The notes below the pieces were generated by a model that was not told where the DNA came from, ran no database searches, and saw only the letters and a list, made by a program, of their open reading frames with translations. Made by a program: the position numbers and the translations under genes. From a virus, in IMG/VR virus record IMGVR_UViG_3300030106_005397, positions 1 to 24,471 of that record: DNA of 24,471 nt. One strand, 5' to 3'. Positions 1-5,868 of this stretch are shown here, piece after piece. Positions within the stretch are counted from its first letter, which is position 1, and each line of letters starts with the position of its first letter.

Positions 1-429
1 GGTTGGCTCAAAAGTGGCACAGCCGGGAACTGAACAATGAAAAGGGACTACGTCATCACGACGTAACCCCTTGTCTTTACTTGGTGTCCAAGAACCAGCA
101 CAACCCTACCCCCACTACGCTCCCAACGTAGCCCGCATACCATAACGGGACACCCCCACCCCCCCAAAAATACAAAACCGTGTCCCGCTATACGAAAACC
201 AACCCACAAAACACACCCATCCTCGTACATACACAGTGTTCGTAAACAACACCCAAACACCAAAACACCAACGAACACCACACCTAACTACCAGCAAATA
301 CACACCTTAGAGTGTTCGGAACAAGACTTGCTAACCGAAATGAGAATTTGCTGCGATTTCTGGAAGGGTCAGGTTTTAGGAATCGGGGTCGCCGGTTCGG
401 TTCGTGATCTTCTGTCTTCCGGGTCCCCG
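1..429. other. Non-coding, strand-asymmetric A/C-rich region
   Basis: No convincing gene is present. From about 85 to 305 the + strand is made almost wholly of A and C with few G or T, including runs of C near 153-172. Short inverted repeats occur: 49-54/60-65 (TACGTC/GACGTA), 115-119/127-131 (CTACG/CGTAG), 146-153/180-187 (CGGGACAC/GTGTCCCG, loop of 26) and 419-423/426-430 (CCGGG/CCCGG). Reading frames exist on the - strand but look like by-products of the composition. The region lies upstream of the first control region and could be a replication origin, a transcription boundary or a genome-end segment. None of these is shown directly. Confidence 0.6.
146..187. repeat. Inverted repeat flanking C/A tract
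   Basis: Perfect 8-bp arms CGGGACAC (146-153) and GTGTCCCG (180-187) enclose a 26-base C-then-A tract. The single strand could form a hairpin with an unpaired C/A loop. No function is evident. Confidence 0.4.
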
Positions 430-431
430 GT

Positions 432-523
432 AAGTAAGCACTTACTAACTTAGGTCACGTGACAGATGGTAAGTTAGCACTTACTAACTTGCGGATCGGA
501 TGTAAGTTAGCACTTACTTACTT
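432..523. repeat. Three iteron-like imperfect palindromes
   Basis: A 20-bp unit occurs at 432-451, 471-490 and 504-523, following AAGTWAGCACTTACTWACTT with one substitution between copies. The middle copy has perfect 7-bp arms (AAGTTAG/CTAACTT) around a 6-bp centre; the outer two have one arm mismatch each. Start-to-start spacing is 39 and 33 bp. The array lies 75-165 bp upstream of the promoter at 597-625, which suits binding sites for a dimeric regulator, or iterons of a replication initiator. The next gene (713-1486) or a small DNA-binding protein of this phage is a plausible ligand. That is inference. Confidence 0.75.
454..463. promoter_or_regulatory. 10-bp perfect palindrome between iterons
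   Basis: GTCACGTGAC is a perfect palindrome lying between iteron copies 1 and 2. It may be a second, different binding site. Confidence 0.35.
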
Positions 524-536
524 AGCCACCGTGTCC

Positions 537-565
537 TATTCCAAAGGGGAATACTAACCTATTCC
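537..565. repeat. TATTCC repeat cluster upstream of the promoter
   Basis: TATTCC (537-542) and GGAATA (548-553) form an inverted repeat, and TATTCC recurs in direct orientation at 560-565. The cluster ends about 30 bp upstream of the -35 box at 597, where an activator or repressor site would be expected. Confidence 0.4.
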
Positions 566-596
566 ATCTTTTCTTGCGTCATACGTAAAAAAGTAG

Positions 597-625
597 TTGA
601 CATCATATGATGGATAGTGTATATT
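597..625 (+). promoter_or_regulatory. Sigma70-type promoter for gene 713-1486
   Basis: The -35 box TTGACA (597-602) is a consensus match. A 17-bp spacer separates it from the -10 box TATATT (620-625). Transcription should start near 632, giving a leader of about 80 nt before the ATG at 713. This is the best promoter match found in the window. Confidence 0.8.
601..612. promoter_or_regulatory. Operator-like palindrome inside the promoter spacer
   Basis: CATCATATGATG is a perfect 12-bp palindrome that overlaps the end of the -35 box and most of the spacer. A protein bound here would block RNA polymerase, as in classic phage operators. Its symmetry differs from the upstream iterons, so a separate regulator is possible. 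Confidence 0.5.
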
Positions 626-683
626 GTTGTGTATCACGTTCCTTGACAACTGAATAACGAGACGCGGGCACCTCACACCAATA

Positions 684-702
684 TTGGGTTCAGTGAACCC
701 AA
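684..702 (+). promoter_or_regulatory. Leader hairpin next to the ribosome binding site
   Basis: TTGGGTTC (684-691) and GAACCCAA (695-702) pair perfectly around a 3-nt loop AGT. The 3' arm runs into the Shine-Dalgarno AAAGGAG (701-707) of gene 713-1486. There is no U tract, so it is not a terminator. It could affect ribosome access or mRNA stability, or be a DNA operator. Confidence 0.55.
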
Positions 703-712
703 AGGAGATGAG

Positions 713-1486
713 ATGCCTAACGCGAATGTAACGCAGTGGACAGCAAAGACGGCGCTTCCCGTAGCGGAGACGCCTAAGACGCTGGATGGCCTACTCGATG
801 CCGGTAGGGTGGTGGATGCCTCCGGTGCCCTGTCGTATCGGGCAGCGGCTTTGTTCCTAGCAGGTTTGTGGGAATCGGTTAAGCCGACATCGGACAAGGT
901 GCCTTTCTGCAGGAGTCCTGAGTTCGTTAAGGGAACGGCCCTCAAGGATGGCTTCCGAAGCGAACGGTCATTCTTCCGGTATCTAGCGAAAAACACCGGG
1001 CGCACAGAGGATGCTGTCAAACAGGATGCCCTACGAGCTAAAGCCTTGTTTGGTCAATCTATCGTGACCGATGACGACAAGGTCACGGTGTATCGGATGG
1101 CTTTCAGTCTTGACGGCGTTTTGGAATTATGTGGCCGAAACGATTGGATACTCAAAAACGCAGCAAAGAAGGCTATCCAGTGTTACCGAAAGGACAAGGC
1201 ACTCGCCTTGGAGATGTTCGCAGAGATAGCCGAAGTTGACGCATCGGATGCGAAAGAGATGGCAGAAATCGTGAAGGACTATTTCCCGCCGACCGCGAAA
1301 ACGTCCAAGGGCAATAAGGATGATGCAGCAGGGCAAGTTGTCGGCAAGGATGTTTCGGTGGAGGATGTAGCAACGGAGGCTATTAAGCATCTTGACAAGG
1401 CAACATATGAAATGGCAGTGAAGGTTGTTTCTCTCTTGTCGGATAGCGACAAGAAAAAGCTGAAAACAGAAATCAATAAAAAGTAA
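713..1486 (+). CDS. Hypothetical protein, 257 aa, isolated early gene
   Basis: I do not recognise this protein. The ATG follows AAAGGAG with 5-6 bases between. It appears soluble, with no signal peptide or membrane segment. Residues about 81-112 (an FFRYLAKNTGRTEDAV stretch followed by a charged helix) could be helical and DNA-binding, but no motif is convincing. Residues about 190-215 are a polar linker, and the tail is a lysine-rich helix. The gene forms its own transcription unit: promoter at 597-625, terminator at 1513-1546. The three palindromic repeats and spacer operator upstream suggest tight control, possibly by its own product. An immediate-early regulator, a replication factor or a host-takeover protein are all possible. 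Confidence 0.85.
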   Translation: MPNANVTQWTAKTALPVAETPKTLDGLLDAGRVVDASGALSYRAAALFLAGLWESVKPTSDKVPFCRSPEFVKGTALKDGFRSERSFFRYLAKNTGRTEDAVKQDALRAKALFGQSIVTDDDKVTVYRMAFSLDGVLELCGRNDWILKNAAKKAIQCYRKDKALALEMFAEIAEVDASDAKEMAEIVKDYFPPTAKTSKGNKDDAAGQVVGKDVSVEDVATEAIKHLDKATYEMAVKVVSLLSDSDKKKLKTEINKK

Positions 1487-1512
1487 GTGCCTTGCGTCTC
1501 GTTATTCAGCCG

Positions 1513-1546
1513 AAACGGTTGGGACTTTGTCCTAGCCGTTTTTTTT
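1513..1546 (+). terminator. Strong intrinsic terminator after gene 713-1486
   Basis: A 13-bp stem (1513-1525 with 1529-1541, two G-U pairs) closes a TTT loop and is followed by an uninterrupted run of eight T (1539-1546). It lies 27 bases after the stop codon of the first gene and separates it from the small-gene operon. Confidence 0.9.
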
Positions 1547-1556
1547 GTGCCCTGTT

Positions 1557-1570
1557 CTCCCGGCCGGGAG
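1557..1570. promoter_or_regulatory. 14-bp perfect GC-rich palindrome
   Basis: CTCCCGGCCGGGAG is a perfect palindrome just past the terminator, at the head of the second operon. The 1571-1682 leader has no convincing sigma70 promoter: only a TATGCT near 1630 without a -35. The palindrome may be an operator, or the site of a phage-specific promoter. Confidence 0.4.
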
Positions 1571-1682
1571 CTATCAGGGAGGACGACCAAGACGGACGAC
1601 CAGAACGGTCAAGGTGAGCGATAGTCGTGTATGCTCGAAGCGCAACCTGACGCACGACAAACCAAGAAAGGAGGTGAATCAC

Positions 1683-1979
1683 ATGGTACGTAAAGTGACG
1701 AAAGCGACACGATCGGGGCGAACATTTACGATCGACATAGACGCGGAAGGGTACAGGGAGAACGGTGACCTGGGGGTTTTGGGTTCTTATACCGCGACGT
1801 TTACGCTGGGTGCCTTGGGGCCGAATCTGGAGCGGCTGGAGCGCGTTTACCCAACATCGGGAATAGTGGACACGGTCAACGAATACTCGCACGTGAGCGG
1901 AACAGACTGCTACGCGGCGTTCCTTGAACGTTTCACCATACACGGGGACAAGAGGACGGTTAACAGGGAGGTGGGTTAG
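1683..1979 (+). CDS. Hypothetical protein, 98 aa
   Basis: The start is set by a near-ideal Shine-Dalgarno, AAAGGAGGTGA (1667-1677), placed 5 bases before the ATG; the reading frame is open further upstream but has no such site. The protein begins with a basic stretch (MVRKVTKATRSGR), then looks mixed alpha/beta. No family is recognised. It is the first gene of the small-gene operon and its site predicts high expression. Its TAG stop overlaps the GTG of a possible 20-aa membrane peptide. Confidence 0.75.
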   Translation: MVRKVTKATRSGRTFTIDIDAEGYRENGDLGVLGSYTATFTLGALGPNLERLERVYPTSGIVDTVNEYSHVSGTDCYAAFLERFTIHGDKRTVNREVG

Positions 1980-2041
1980 TGTTCTGGGAAGTCATAATTG
2001 TCACGTGCCTGCTGCTGGTGTGGGCTAAACCGAATAAATAG
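1979..2041 (+). CDS. Possible 20-aa membrane micropeptide
   Basis: A GTG start overlaps the previous stop (TAGTG). The upstream GGGAGGTGG (1967-1975) would serve as ribosome binding site. The frame encodes MFWEVIIVTCLLLVWAKPNK and ends at TAG immediately before the GGAGGA that serves the next gene. The product would be one short hydrophobic helix with a basic end, like small phage inner-membrane peptides. It fills the only gap between two genes exactly. At this length chance cannot be excluded. Confidence 0.4.
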   Translation: MFWEVIIVTCLLLVWAKPNK

Positions 2042-2052
2042 GAGGACGACCA

Positions 2053-2319
2053 ATGAGGCCGATGAGCCTAGAGGACTTCCGCCAGTTGGAGGAGGGCCAA
2101 GAAGTTTGGCTATCCTACCACGCCGTGAACAGCGGACGGTTCAAATGGCGGCACAAAGCGGTGAAGGATGACCGAGTGATCGGCCAGTTCCAGTATGCCG
2201 ACATGTCTAAGTGGTCTAGTGTTTCCGACTACCTGTATGAATCGCAGTGCCGTGGGACGCGGTGCGTTTGTCGAGGGTCGGGCGCAGAGCCAGTACACAG
2301 AGAGGGGGACGACCAATGA
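2053..2319 (+). CDS. Hypothetical protein, 88 aa
   Basis: The ATG follows TAGGAGGACGACCA. The first 65 residues look like a folded domain with aromatic residues (EVWLSYHAVNSGRFKW). The C-terminal 20 residues are richer in Cys, Arg and Gly and may be disordered. No family is recognised. The stop overlaps the next ATG (ATGA), so the two genes are probably translationally coupled. Confidence 0.7.
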   Translation: MRPMSLEDFRQLEEGQEVWLSYHAVNSGRFKWRHKAVKDDRVIGQFQYADMSKWSSVSDYLYESQCRGTRCVCRGSGAEPVHREGDDQ

Positions 2320-2552
2320 CGGAGGATATGATCCAGAAAGAGATGTCGAAGCTAAGTATTAACGAAGTCGAAAACGCTTGGAAACGAGGCAGGTACACTG
2401 ACTCACAAGTCGACGCATACGTGGAGGAATGGAACAAAGGCCCACACTTCACAAGGGCAATACGGAGCCCATTCGGGTCTAAGCGTATCCACCTTATCGA
2501 AGACGACTACGGGTTTGTTACCTGCACACTAAGAGAAACAGACACGCTTTAA
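2316..2552 (+). CDS. Hypothetical protein, 78 aa
   Basis: The start is the ATG at 2316, within GGGGGACGACCAATGA, where it overlaps the previous stop. The frame is open further upstream, but that part is antiphase to the upstream gene and has no ribosome binding site. The N-terminal half is a predicted charged helix (residues 1-45) and the C-terminal half is probably beta. No family is recognised. Confidence 0.7.
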   Translation: MTEDMIQKEMSKLSINEVENAWKRGRYTDSQVDAYVEEWNKGPHFTRAIRSPFGSKRIHLIEDDYGFVTCTLRETDTL

Positions 2553-2563
2553 AGGGGGACAAG

Positions 2564-2989
2564 ATGGGGTTTTCTGAAAAGGTAAGGGCGTTTTCGCAGG
2601 CGTTTGAAAGGAAAGCGCGAACAGATGGAAGCGAGTATGTCGTTCTTAGGGACGGCTCGCCTGATTGGATGGCGAACGCTATCCGGTCGGCTCATATGGG
2701 GTCAATGCCCTGCGACACGGTGTACGCCATGTGTCAACGTGTGGTAGATCATCTGGCAGGGTATGATGGCGAAGATATCTACGATGCACTCTACGAGTTG
2801 GAGGCCGACACCTACACGCACGATCTCAAGCAATGGCTCCTTAACGCATCGGATGCCGACTCATACGTAGAGGAGGTTATGGCGGAGGAGGGAAAGCAAG
2901 CGTACGTGTGGGAGTTACTCGCCGGGGGGCAACAGCGACACCTATACGCAATAGGTGAGCACATAATACAGGCCATAACGGAGGTATAA
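2564..2989 (+). CDS. Hypothetical phage protein, 141 aa
   Basis: The ATG follows AAAGGGGGACAAG. The protein is acidic and mostly helical. The central stretch at about residues 63-100 (VDHLAGYDGEDIYDALYELEADTYTHDLKQWL) recalls a helical domain of unknown function I associate with phage small-gene clusters; this is from memory and untested. No catalytic motif is visible and it is probably cytoplasmic. Confidence 0.75.
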   Translation: MGFSEKVRAFSQAFERKARTDGSEYVVLRDGSPDWMANAIRSAHMGSMPCDTVYAMCQRVVDHLAGYDGEDIYDALYELEADTYTHDLKQWLLNASDADSYVEEVMAEEGKQAYVWELLAGGQQRHLYAIGEHIIQAITEV

Positions 2990-3004
2990 CAAGGGGGCAT
3001 TCGG

Positions 3005-3220
3005 ATGAGCGTTCAGAAAGCAATAGAGTGTGTCGAGGAGGCGGAAATATGGCTGCGGGATGCCTTGGAGGAGTTTCCCGTGACCACGGGTAAGAGGTGT
3101 TCTCGCTGCGGTCAGTCACACTACACGACTAGGGAAACAGCGATCCATAGGGCACGTCTGTCACTTGAGGGACAAGTGCAGAAGATCAGGCGTGTCATCG
3201 ACAACCTGAAGGAGGCATAA
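3005..3220 (+). CDS. Small helical protein with a CxxC knuckle, 71 aa
   Basis: The ATG follows AAGGGGG (2991-2997). Two helices (about 1-23 and 42-70) flank a loop with C32-x2-C35 and H39, a half zinc site that may bind metal as a dimer or with H39. No family is recognised. The next ATG follows one base after the stop. Confidence 0.7.
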   Translation: MSVQKAIECVEEAEIWLRDALEEFPVTTGKRCSRCGQSHYTTRETAIHRARLSLEGQVQKIRRVIDNLKEA

Positions 3221-3221
3221 C

Positions 3222-3467
3222 ATGCCAAAGGATCTGATCACCGATCATGAGACACGGATAAGGAAGTTCTTCTTTAGGGGGATGCCAACCAACCAGTGGG
3301 CGGTGGAGGTGAGACGCACGTGGGACGATGGACACGGATACAAGGGGGACGCGTGGCGACCCGCCGCCCCCCACACATTCCCAAGCTACGAGGAAGCAGA
3401 AGCCTACCTAGAGGCGTTCAGTAACTACGGATCAATTCTCGACCTCCCCGATAGGAGGTCACGATGA
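3222..3467 (+). CDS. Hypothetical protein, 81 aa
   Basis: Ribosome binding site GAAGGAGG lies 8 bases upstream, inside the previous gene. The protein resembles a small alpha/beta fold: basic N-terminus, strand (WAVEVRRTW), then a helix with SYEEAEAYLEAF at about 54-66. No family is recognised. Its TGA overlaps the next ATG. Confidence 0.7.
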   Translation: MPKDLITDHETRIRKFFFRGMPTNQWAVEVRRTWDDGHGYKGDAWRPAAPHTFPSYEEAEAYLEAFSNYGSILDLPDRRSR

Positions 3468-3682
3468 CACATGTAACTGAGCACGACGCAGACCTCGTCC
3501 TATGCCGATCCGACTGTGGTGACGGGGGCTGGTCGCTGCACCCAGCTGGATCTACGGACGAGCAGATCGCCAGCGGGGACGCTCCCGTCCTAGTGTCGGG
3601 ACCGGCCCAGTGGGTGGACGGCGATTGGGATCGGCCCAATGCCCAGGACTACGCTTCGGCGAGAGGGGAGGGCGGGAAATGA
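3464..3682 (+). CDS. Hypothetical acidic protein, 72 aa
   Basis: The ATG follows ATAGGAGGTCACG and overlaps the previous stop (ATGA). The protein is strongly acidic (many Asp) with C14 and C18, and residues 22-50 look beta-rich. A small acidic phage protein could be a DNA mimic, but nothing specific supports this. Confidence 0.65.
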   Translation: MTHVTEHDADLVLCRSDCGDGGWSLHPAGSTDEQIASGDAPVLVSGPAQWVDGDWDRPNAQDYASARGEGGK

Positions 3683-3903
3683 ATATTATCAGCGCGACAC
3701 TGGAAATATCGGCGAAAAATACTACGTGGAAAATTTACGCGGAATGCAATACTGACGATGGAAGAGGAATACAGGAGAGTTGGGACATCGTCACGTATAC
3801 ACGCGACGATGGGGTGTCGTCGCTCCCTAATTACCTAGAGAGAGAGGTGAAGGAAGTACTGCTCAATGTTGCGCAACACATCCCGAAGGAGGGCGGGAGG
3901 TGA
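3679..3903 (+). CDS. Hypothetical protein, 74 aa
   Basis: The ATG at 3679 overlaps the previous TGA and is preceded by GGGAGGGCGGG. The open frame further upstream lies inside the previous gene. The protein has beta strands (residues 2-22 and 36-44) and a C-terminal helix. It contains a 23-bp stretch (3754-3776) found exactly again at 9284-9306. The stop overlaps the next GTG. Confidence 0.7.
   Translation: MNIISATLEISAKNTTWKIYAECNTDDGRGIQESWDIVTYTRDDGVSSLPNYLEREVKEVLLNVAQHIPKEGGR
3754..3776 (+). repeat. 23-bp exact repeat, copy 1
   Basis: This is identical to 9284-9306, some 5.5 kb away. Here it is read in frame as DDGRGIQ; at the second copy it contains the start codon and first codons of gene 9288-9563. 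A 23-bp exact match is far beyond chance in 24 kb. Confidence 0.8.
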
Positions 3904-4163
3904 CGTATAAATATACGACCGACCACAACAACAGGGCTATCGAGGTCGATGATCCTACCGCAGCCGACGAGTTAGATGTTGTGCAGACGTTCGCTAGTAG
4001 GCTTGCGCGGCGGGAGTTTGGGAAAAAGGGACGGGCCTTGACGCTACGGTGGGACTCCACCAGCGGGAAATCGTCCCTGTACGAATCGTTCCTGGGGTAT
4101 AGGTGCGGGGACGCATACTCAGGACACAACATCTGGATTTGGGTAACGAAGGAGGCCGTGTGA
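3900..4163 (+). CDS. Hypothetical protein, 87 aa
   Basis: The GTG start overlaps the previous TGA (GTGA) and is preceded by GGAGGGCGGGAG. Residues 1-30 are polar, followed by a helix (about 31-44) and a C-terminal portion rich in Gly, Trp and Tyr. No family is recognised. It is the last gene before a 103-bp gap, and its stop codon lies inside an inverted repeat (4160-4190). Confidence 0.7.
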   Translation: MTYKYTTDHNNRAIEVDDPTAADELDVVQTFASRLARREFGKKGRALTLRWDSTSGKSSLYESFLGYRCGDAYSGHNIWIWVTKEAV

Positions 4164-4190
4164 CAAACCCCACATATACAGGTTTGTCAC
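4160..4190. promoter_or_regulatory. 10-bp inverted repeat over the operon end
   Basis: GTGACAAACC (4160-4169) and GGTTTGTCAC (4181-4190) pair perfectly around an 11-base loop. The 5' arm covers the TGA of the upstream gene. No T run follows, so this is more likely an operator or an mRNA-processing or stability hairpin than a terminator. Confidence 0.5.
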
Positions 4191-4213
4191 GGGCTAGTAG
4201 GAAATCTTTTCTC

Positions 4214-4245
4214 TTGAGCACTGACGTAAGCTGACGTAAACTTAC
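4214..4245 (+). promoter_or_regulatory. Weak promoter with tandem CTGACGTAA
   Basis: CTGACGTAA occurs at 4221-4229 and 4231-4239, one helical turn apart. GTAAG (4226-4230) and CTTAC (4241-4245) add an inverted repeat. A poor promoter, TTGAGC (4214-4219), 17 bp, TAAACT (4237-4242), could start the next gene with a very short leader. The tandem sites suggest regulation of the methyltransferase gene. Confidence 0.35.
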
Positions 4246-4266
4246 AGAGGGAAGGAGGTGAATTAC

Positions 4267-4827
4267 ATGGACGTTCTTGTGGCATGCGAGACAAGCGGAG
4301 CAGTGAGGAACGCCTTTCGTGACAGGGGGCATGACGCTTGGTCTTGTGACTTGCTCCCGTCCGACAGATCGTCGGACTACCACATACAGGCTGACGCCCT
4401 TGAGGTCATACCGAGTAGGGCGTGGGACTTGGTGATTGCCCACCCGCCCTGCACACATCTGGCCGTGTCAGGGGCGAGATGGTTTAAGGATAAGATCCCA
4501 GAACAGAAGGCGGCACTGGCTTTCGTTAGGGACATTATGGACGCCATGGATACACACAGTCAGGCGTGGGCACTGGAAAATCCGGTCAGCATTATCAGCA
4601 CACGGATCAGAAAAGCCAGCCAGTATATACAGCCGTGGCAGTTTGGACACGGAGAAACCAAGAAGACAGGGCTGTGGTTGCACAACCTTCCCCTGCTGAT
4701 CCCAACACACATAGTCGAAGGGAGGGAGCAAAAGATCTGGAAGATGGGTCCATCTGAGGACAGAGGGAAAGAGAGAAGCAAAACATACACCGGCATAGCA
4801 CAAGCTATGGCGACACAATGGGGGTAG
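4267..4827 (+). CDS. C5-cytosine DNA methyltransferase-like protein, 186 aa
   Basis: The protein probably transfers a methyl group, or acts otherwise, at C5 of cytosine in DNA. The N-terminal VLVACETSG at 3-10 fits a SAM-binding motif I. HPPC (59-62) carries the candidate catalytic cysteine C62 of motif IV. EN at 104-105 fits motif VI, and QPWQFG (122-127) followed by GETKKTGLWL is typical of the short phage versions. At 186 residues it is much shorter than classical enzymes of over 300 and shows no obvious target-recognition domain, so specificity or activity may differ. The ATG is chosen for GGAAGGAGGTGA six bases upstream. It could protect phage DNA from restriction, or work with the downstream PP-loop protein. 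Confidence 0.7.
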   Translation: MDVLVACETSGAVRNAFRDRGHDAWSCDLLPSDRSSDYHIQADALEVIPSRAWDLVIAHPPCTHLAVSGARWFKDKIPEQKAALAFVRDIMDAMDTHSQAWALENPVSIISTRIRKASQYIQPWQFGHGETKKTGLWLHNLPLLIPTHIVEGREQKIWKMGPSEDRGKERSKTYTGIAQAMATQWG

Positions 4828-4829
4828 AC

Positions 4830-5102
4830 ATGCAGTATGGAGCACTAGGCCACACAGACAACGACCTGGACGAGGACGTTCGACTAGGTCGCCACACAGA
4901 GGAGGGACAAGAGATGGATCTGGATCAGTTTAGGTTCAAGAAGAATGGCAGGCCCAAGAAACCGATCGCTACCTTCAATACGGGGTGGCAGTTCTGGGAG
5001 TTCTGCAACGAGAATAGCCTCAACAAACAGCAGATCCTTCGCGCCCTAATCGACAGGTTCCTTAAGGAGCAGGGGGTTATCGTTGGAACCAAAGACCAAT
5101 GA
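4830..5102 (+). CDS. Small basic protein, possible DNA-binding, 90 aa
   Basis: Three in-frame starts compete: 4818 (overlapping the methyltransferase), 4830 (after GGGGGTAGAC) and 4914 (after GGAGGGACAAGAG, like other sites in this operon). I list 4830. The conserved-looking part is the last 62 residues: a basic FKKNGRPKKP tract resembling an AT-hook core, then helices with SLNKQQILRALIDRFLKEQG, ribbon-helix-helix- or HTH-like. It lies between the methyltransferase and the PP-loop gene and overlaps the latter by 20 bases. Confidence 0.6.
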   Translation: MQYGALGHTDNDLDEDVRLGRHTEEGQEMDLDQFRFKKNGRPKKPIATFNTGWQFWEFCNENSLNKQQILRALIDRFLKEQGVIVGTKDQ

Positions 5103-5868
5103 CCTAATCGTCGTCTGGTTTTCCTGTGGAGCCGCAAGCGCAGTTGCCGCACAGAAAACCTTGACGCGATACCCAGACTGCGAGGTGCGGGTTGTCAACA
5201 ATCCCGTGGCCGAAGAGGACGCCGACAACCAACGCTTCCTCAAAGATGTAGAGCAGTGGCTAGGGGTGCCCATAGAAACAGCCACGAACCCTAGGTATCC
5301 ATCGACATCTGCGGTGGATGTATGGGACAAGCGGAGTTACATGAGCGGCGTGGCGGGGGCACCTTGCACTGTCGAACTGAAAAAGGAAGCACGGCGCGAG
5401 TGGGAACTAGCACACAAACCAGATTGGCATGTGCTAGGCTTCACGGCCAACGAGCGGTCACGATACGACCGCTTTGTCTTGGGTGAGAGAGAGAACACCT
5501 TGCCTGTCTTGATTGACGAGGGCCTGACCAAGGACGACTGCTTCCGTTTACTAACCCGTGCGGGGCTTACTCTGCCTCGCGTATATCACCAAGGCTACCC
5601 CAACGCGAACTGTATTGGGTGTGTCAAGGCCACATCCCCCACGTACTGGAACCATGTCAGGACAATACACCCAGAAGTTTTTCAGGAACGGGCTACGCAG
5701 TCACGGTCCTTGGGTGCTAGGTTGGTCCGCGTCAGTGGAGAGAGGAGGTTCTTGGACGAGCTACAGCCAACCGACATAGGGAAGCCTATGAAATCGATGG
5801 ACATAGAGTGCGGGATATTCTGTGAGGAACGCCCTACACAGGGCGAACTTTTCAAGGAGGAAGCATGA
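5083..5868 (+). CDS. PAPS-reductase-like PP-loop protein, 261 aa
   Basis: This belongs to the adenine-nucleotide alpha-hydrolase / phosphoadenosine phosphosulfate reductase-like group. The PP-loop is SCGAAS at 14-19. The phage-type signature includes YMSGVAGAPC (C95) and FTANE (120-124). C177-x2-C180 (NCIGC) and C243-x3-C247 (ECGIFC) could together hold an iron-sulfur cluster or zinc, as in DndC and some tRNA thiolases. The reaction is unknown; sulfur transfer or nucleotide activation for DNA or RNA modification is possible. The start is inferred as TTG at 5083, with GGGGG 6 bases upstream; no in-frame ATG exists before the PP-loop. The stop overlaps the next ATG. Confidence 0.75.
   Translation: MEPKTNDLIVVWFSCGAASAVAAQKTLTRYPDCEVRVVNNPVAEEDADNQRFLKDVEQWLGVPIETATNPRYPSTSAVDVWDKRSYMSGVAGAPCTVELKKEARREWELAHKPDWHVLGFTANERSRYDRFVLGERENTLPVLIDEGLTKDDCFRLLTRAGLTLPRVYHQGYPNANCIGCVKATSPTYWNHVRTIHPEVFQERATQSRSLGARLVRVSGERRFLDELQPTDIGKPMKSMDIECGIFCEERPTQGELFKEEA

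Noticed and set aside
1-83. Terminator of a gene lying left of the window
   Set aside because: The TACGTC/GACGTA hairpin at 49-65 is weak and followed only by scattered T, so I could not support it as a terminator.
48-303. Two - strand reading frames of 62-77 residues in the A/C-rich segment
   Set aside because: They are overlapping frames in a biased sequence, rich in Gly, Val, Trp and Cys because of G/T-only codons. No clear ribosome binding site or family features.
432-523. CRISPR-like array
   Set aside because: Three palindromic units with gaps of 13-19 bp, not spacers of about 30 bp, and no cas genes.
673-1020. 115-aa - strand frame opposite the first gene
   Set aside because: Antisense shadow of 713-1486, with no promoter or binding site.
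1545-1682. N-terminal extension of gene 1683-1979
   Set aside because: The open frame runs back into the terminator T tract and lacks an SD. The AAAGGAGGTGA before 1683 sets the start.
3994-4458. 154-aa - strand frame across 3994-4458
   Set aside because: It crosses two oppositely oriented genes and the intergenic control region, has Cys- and Arg-rich random composition and no binding site.
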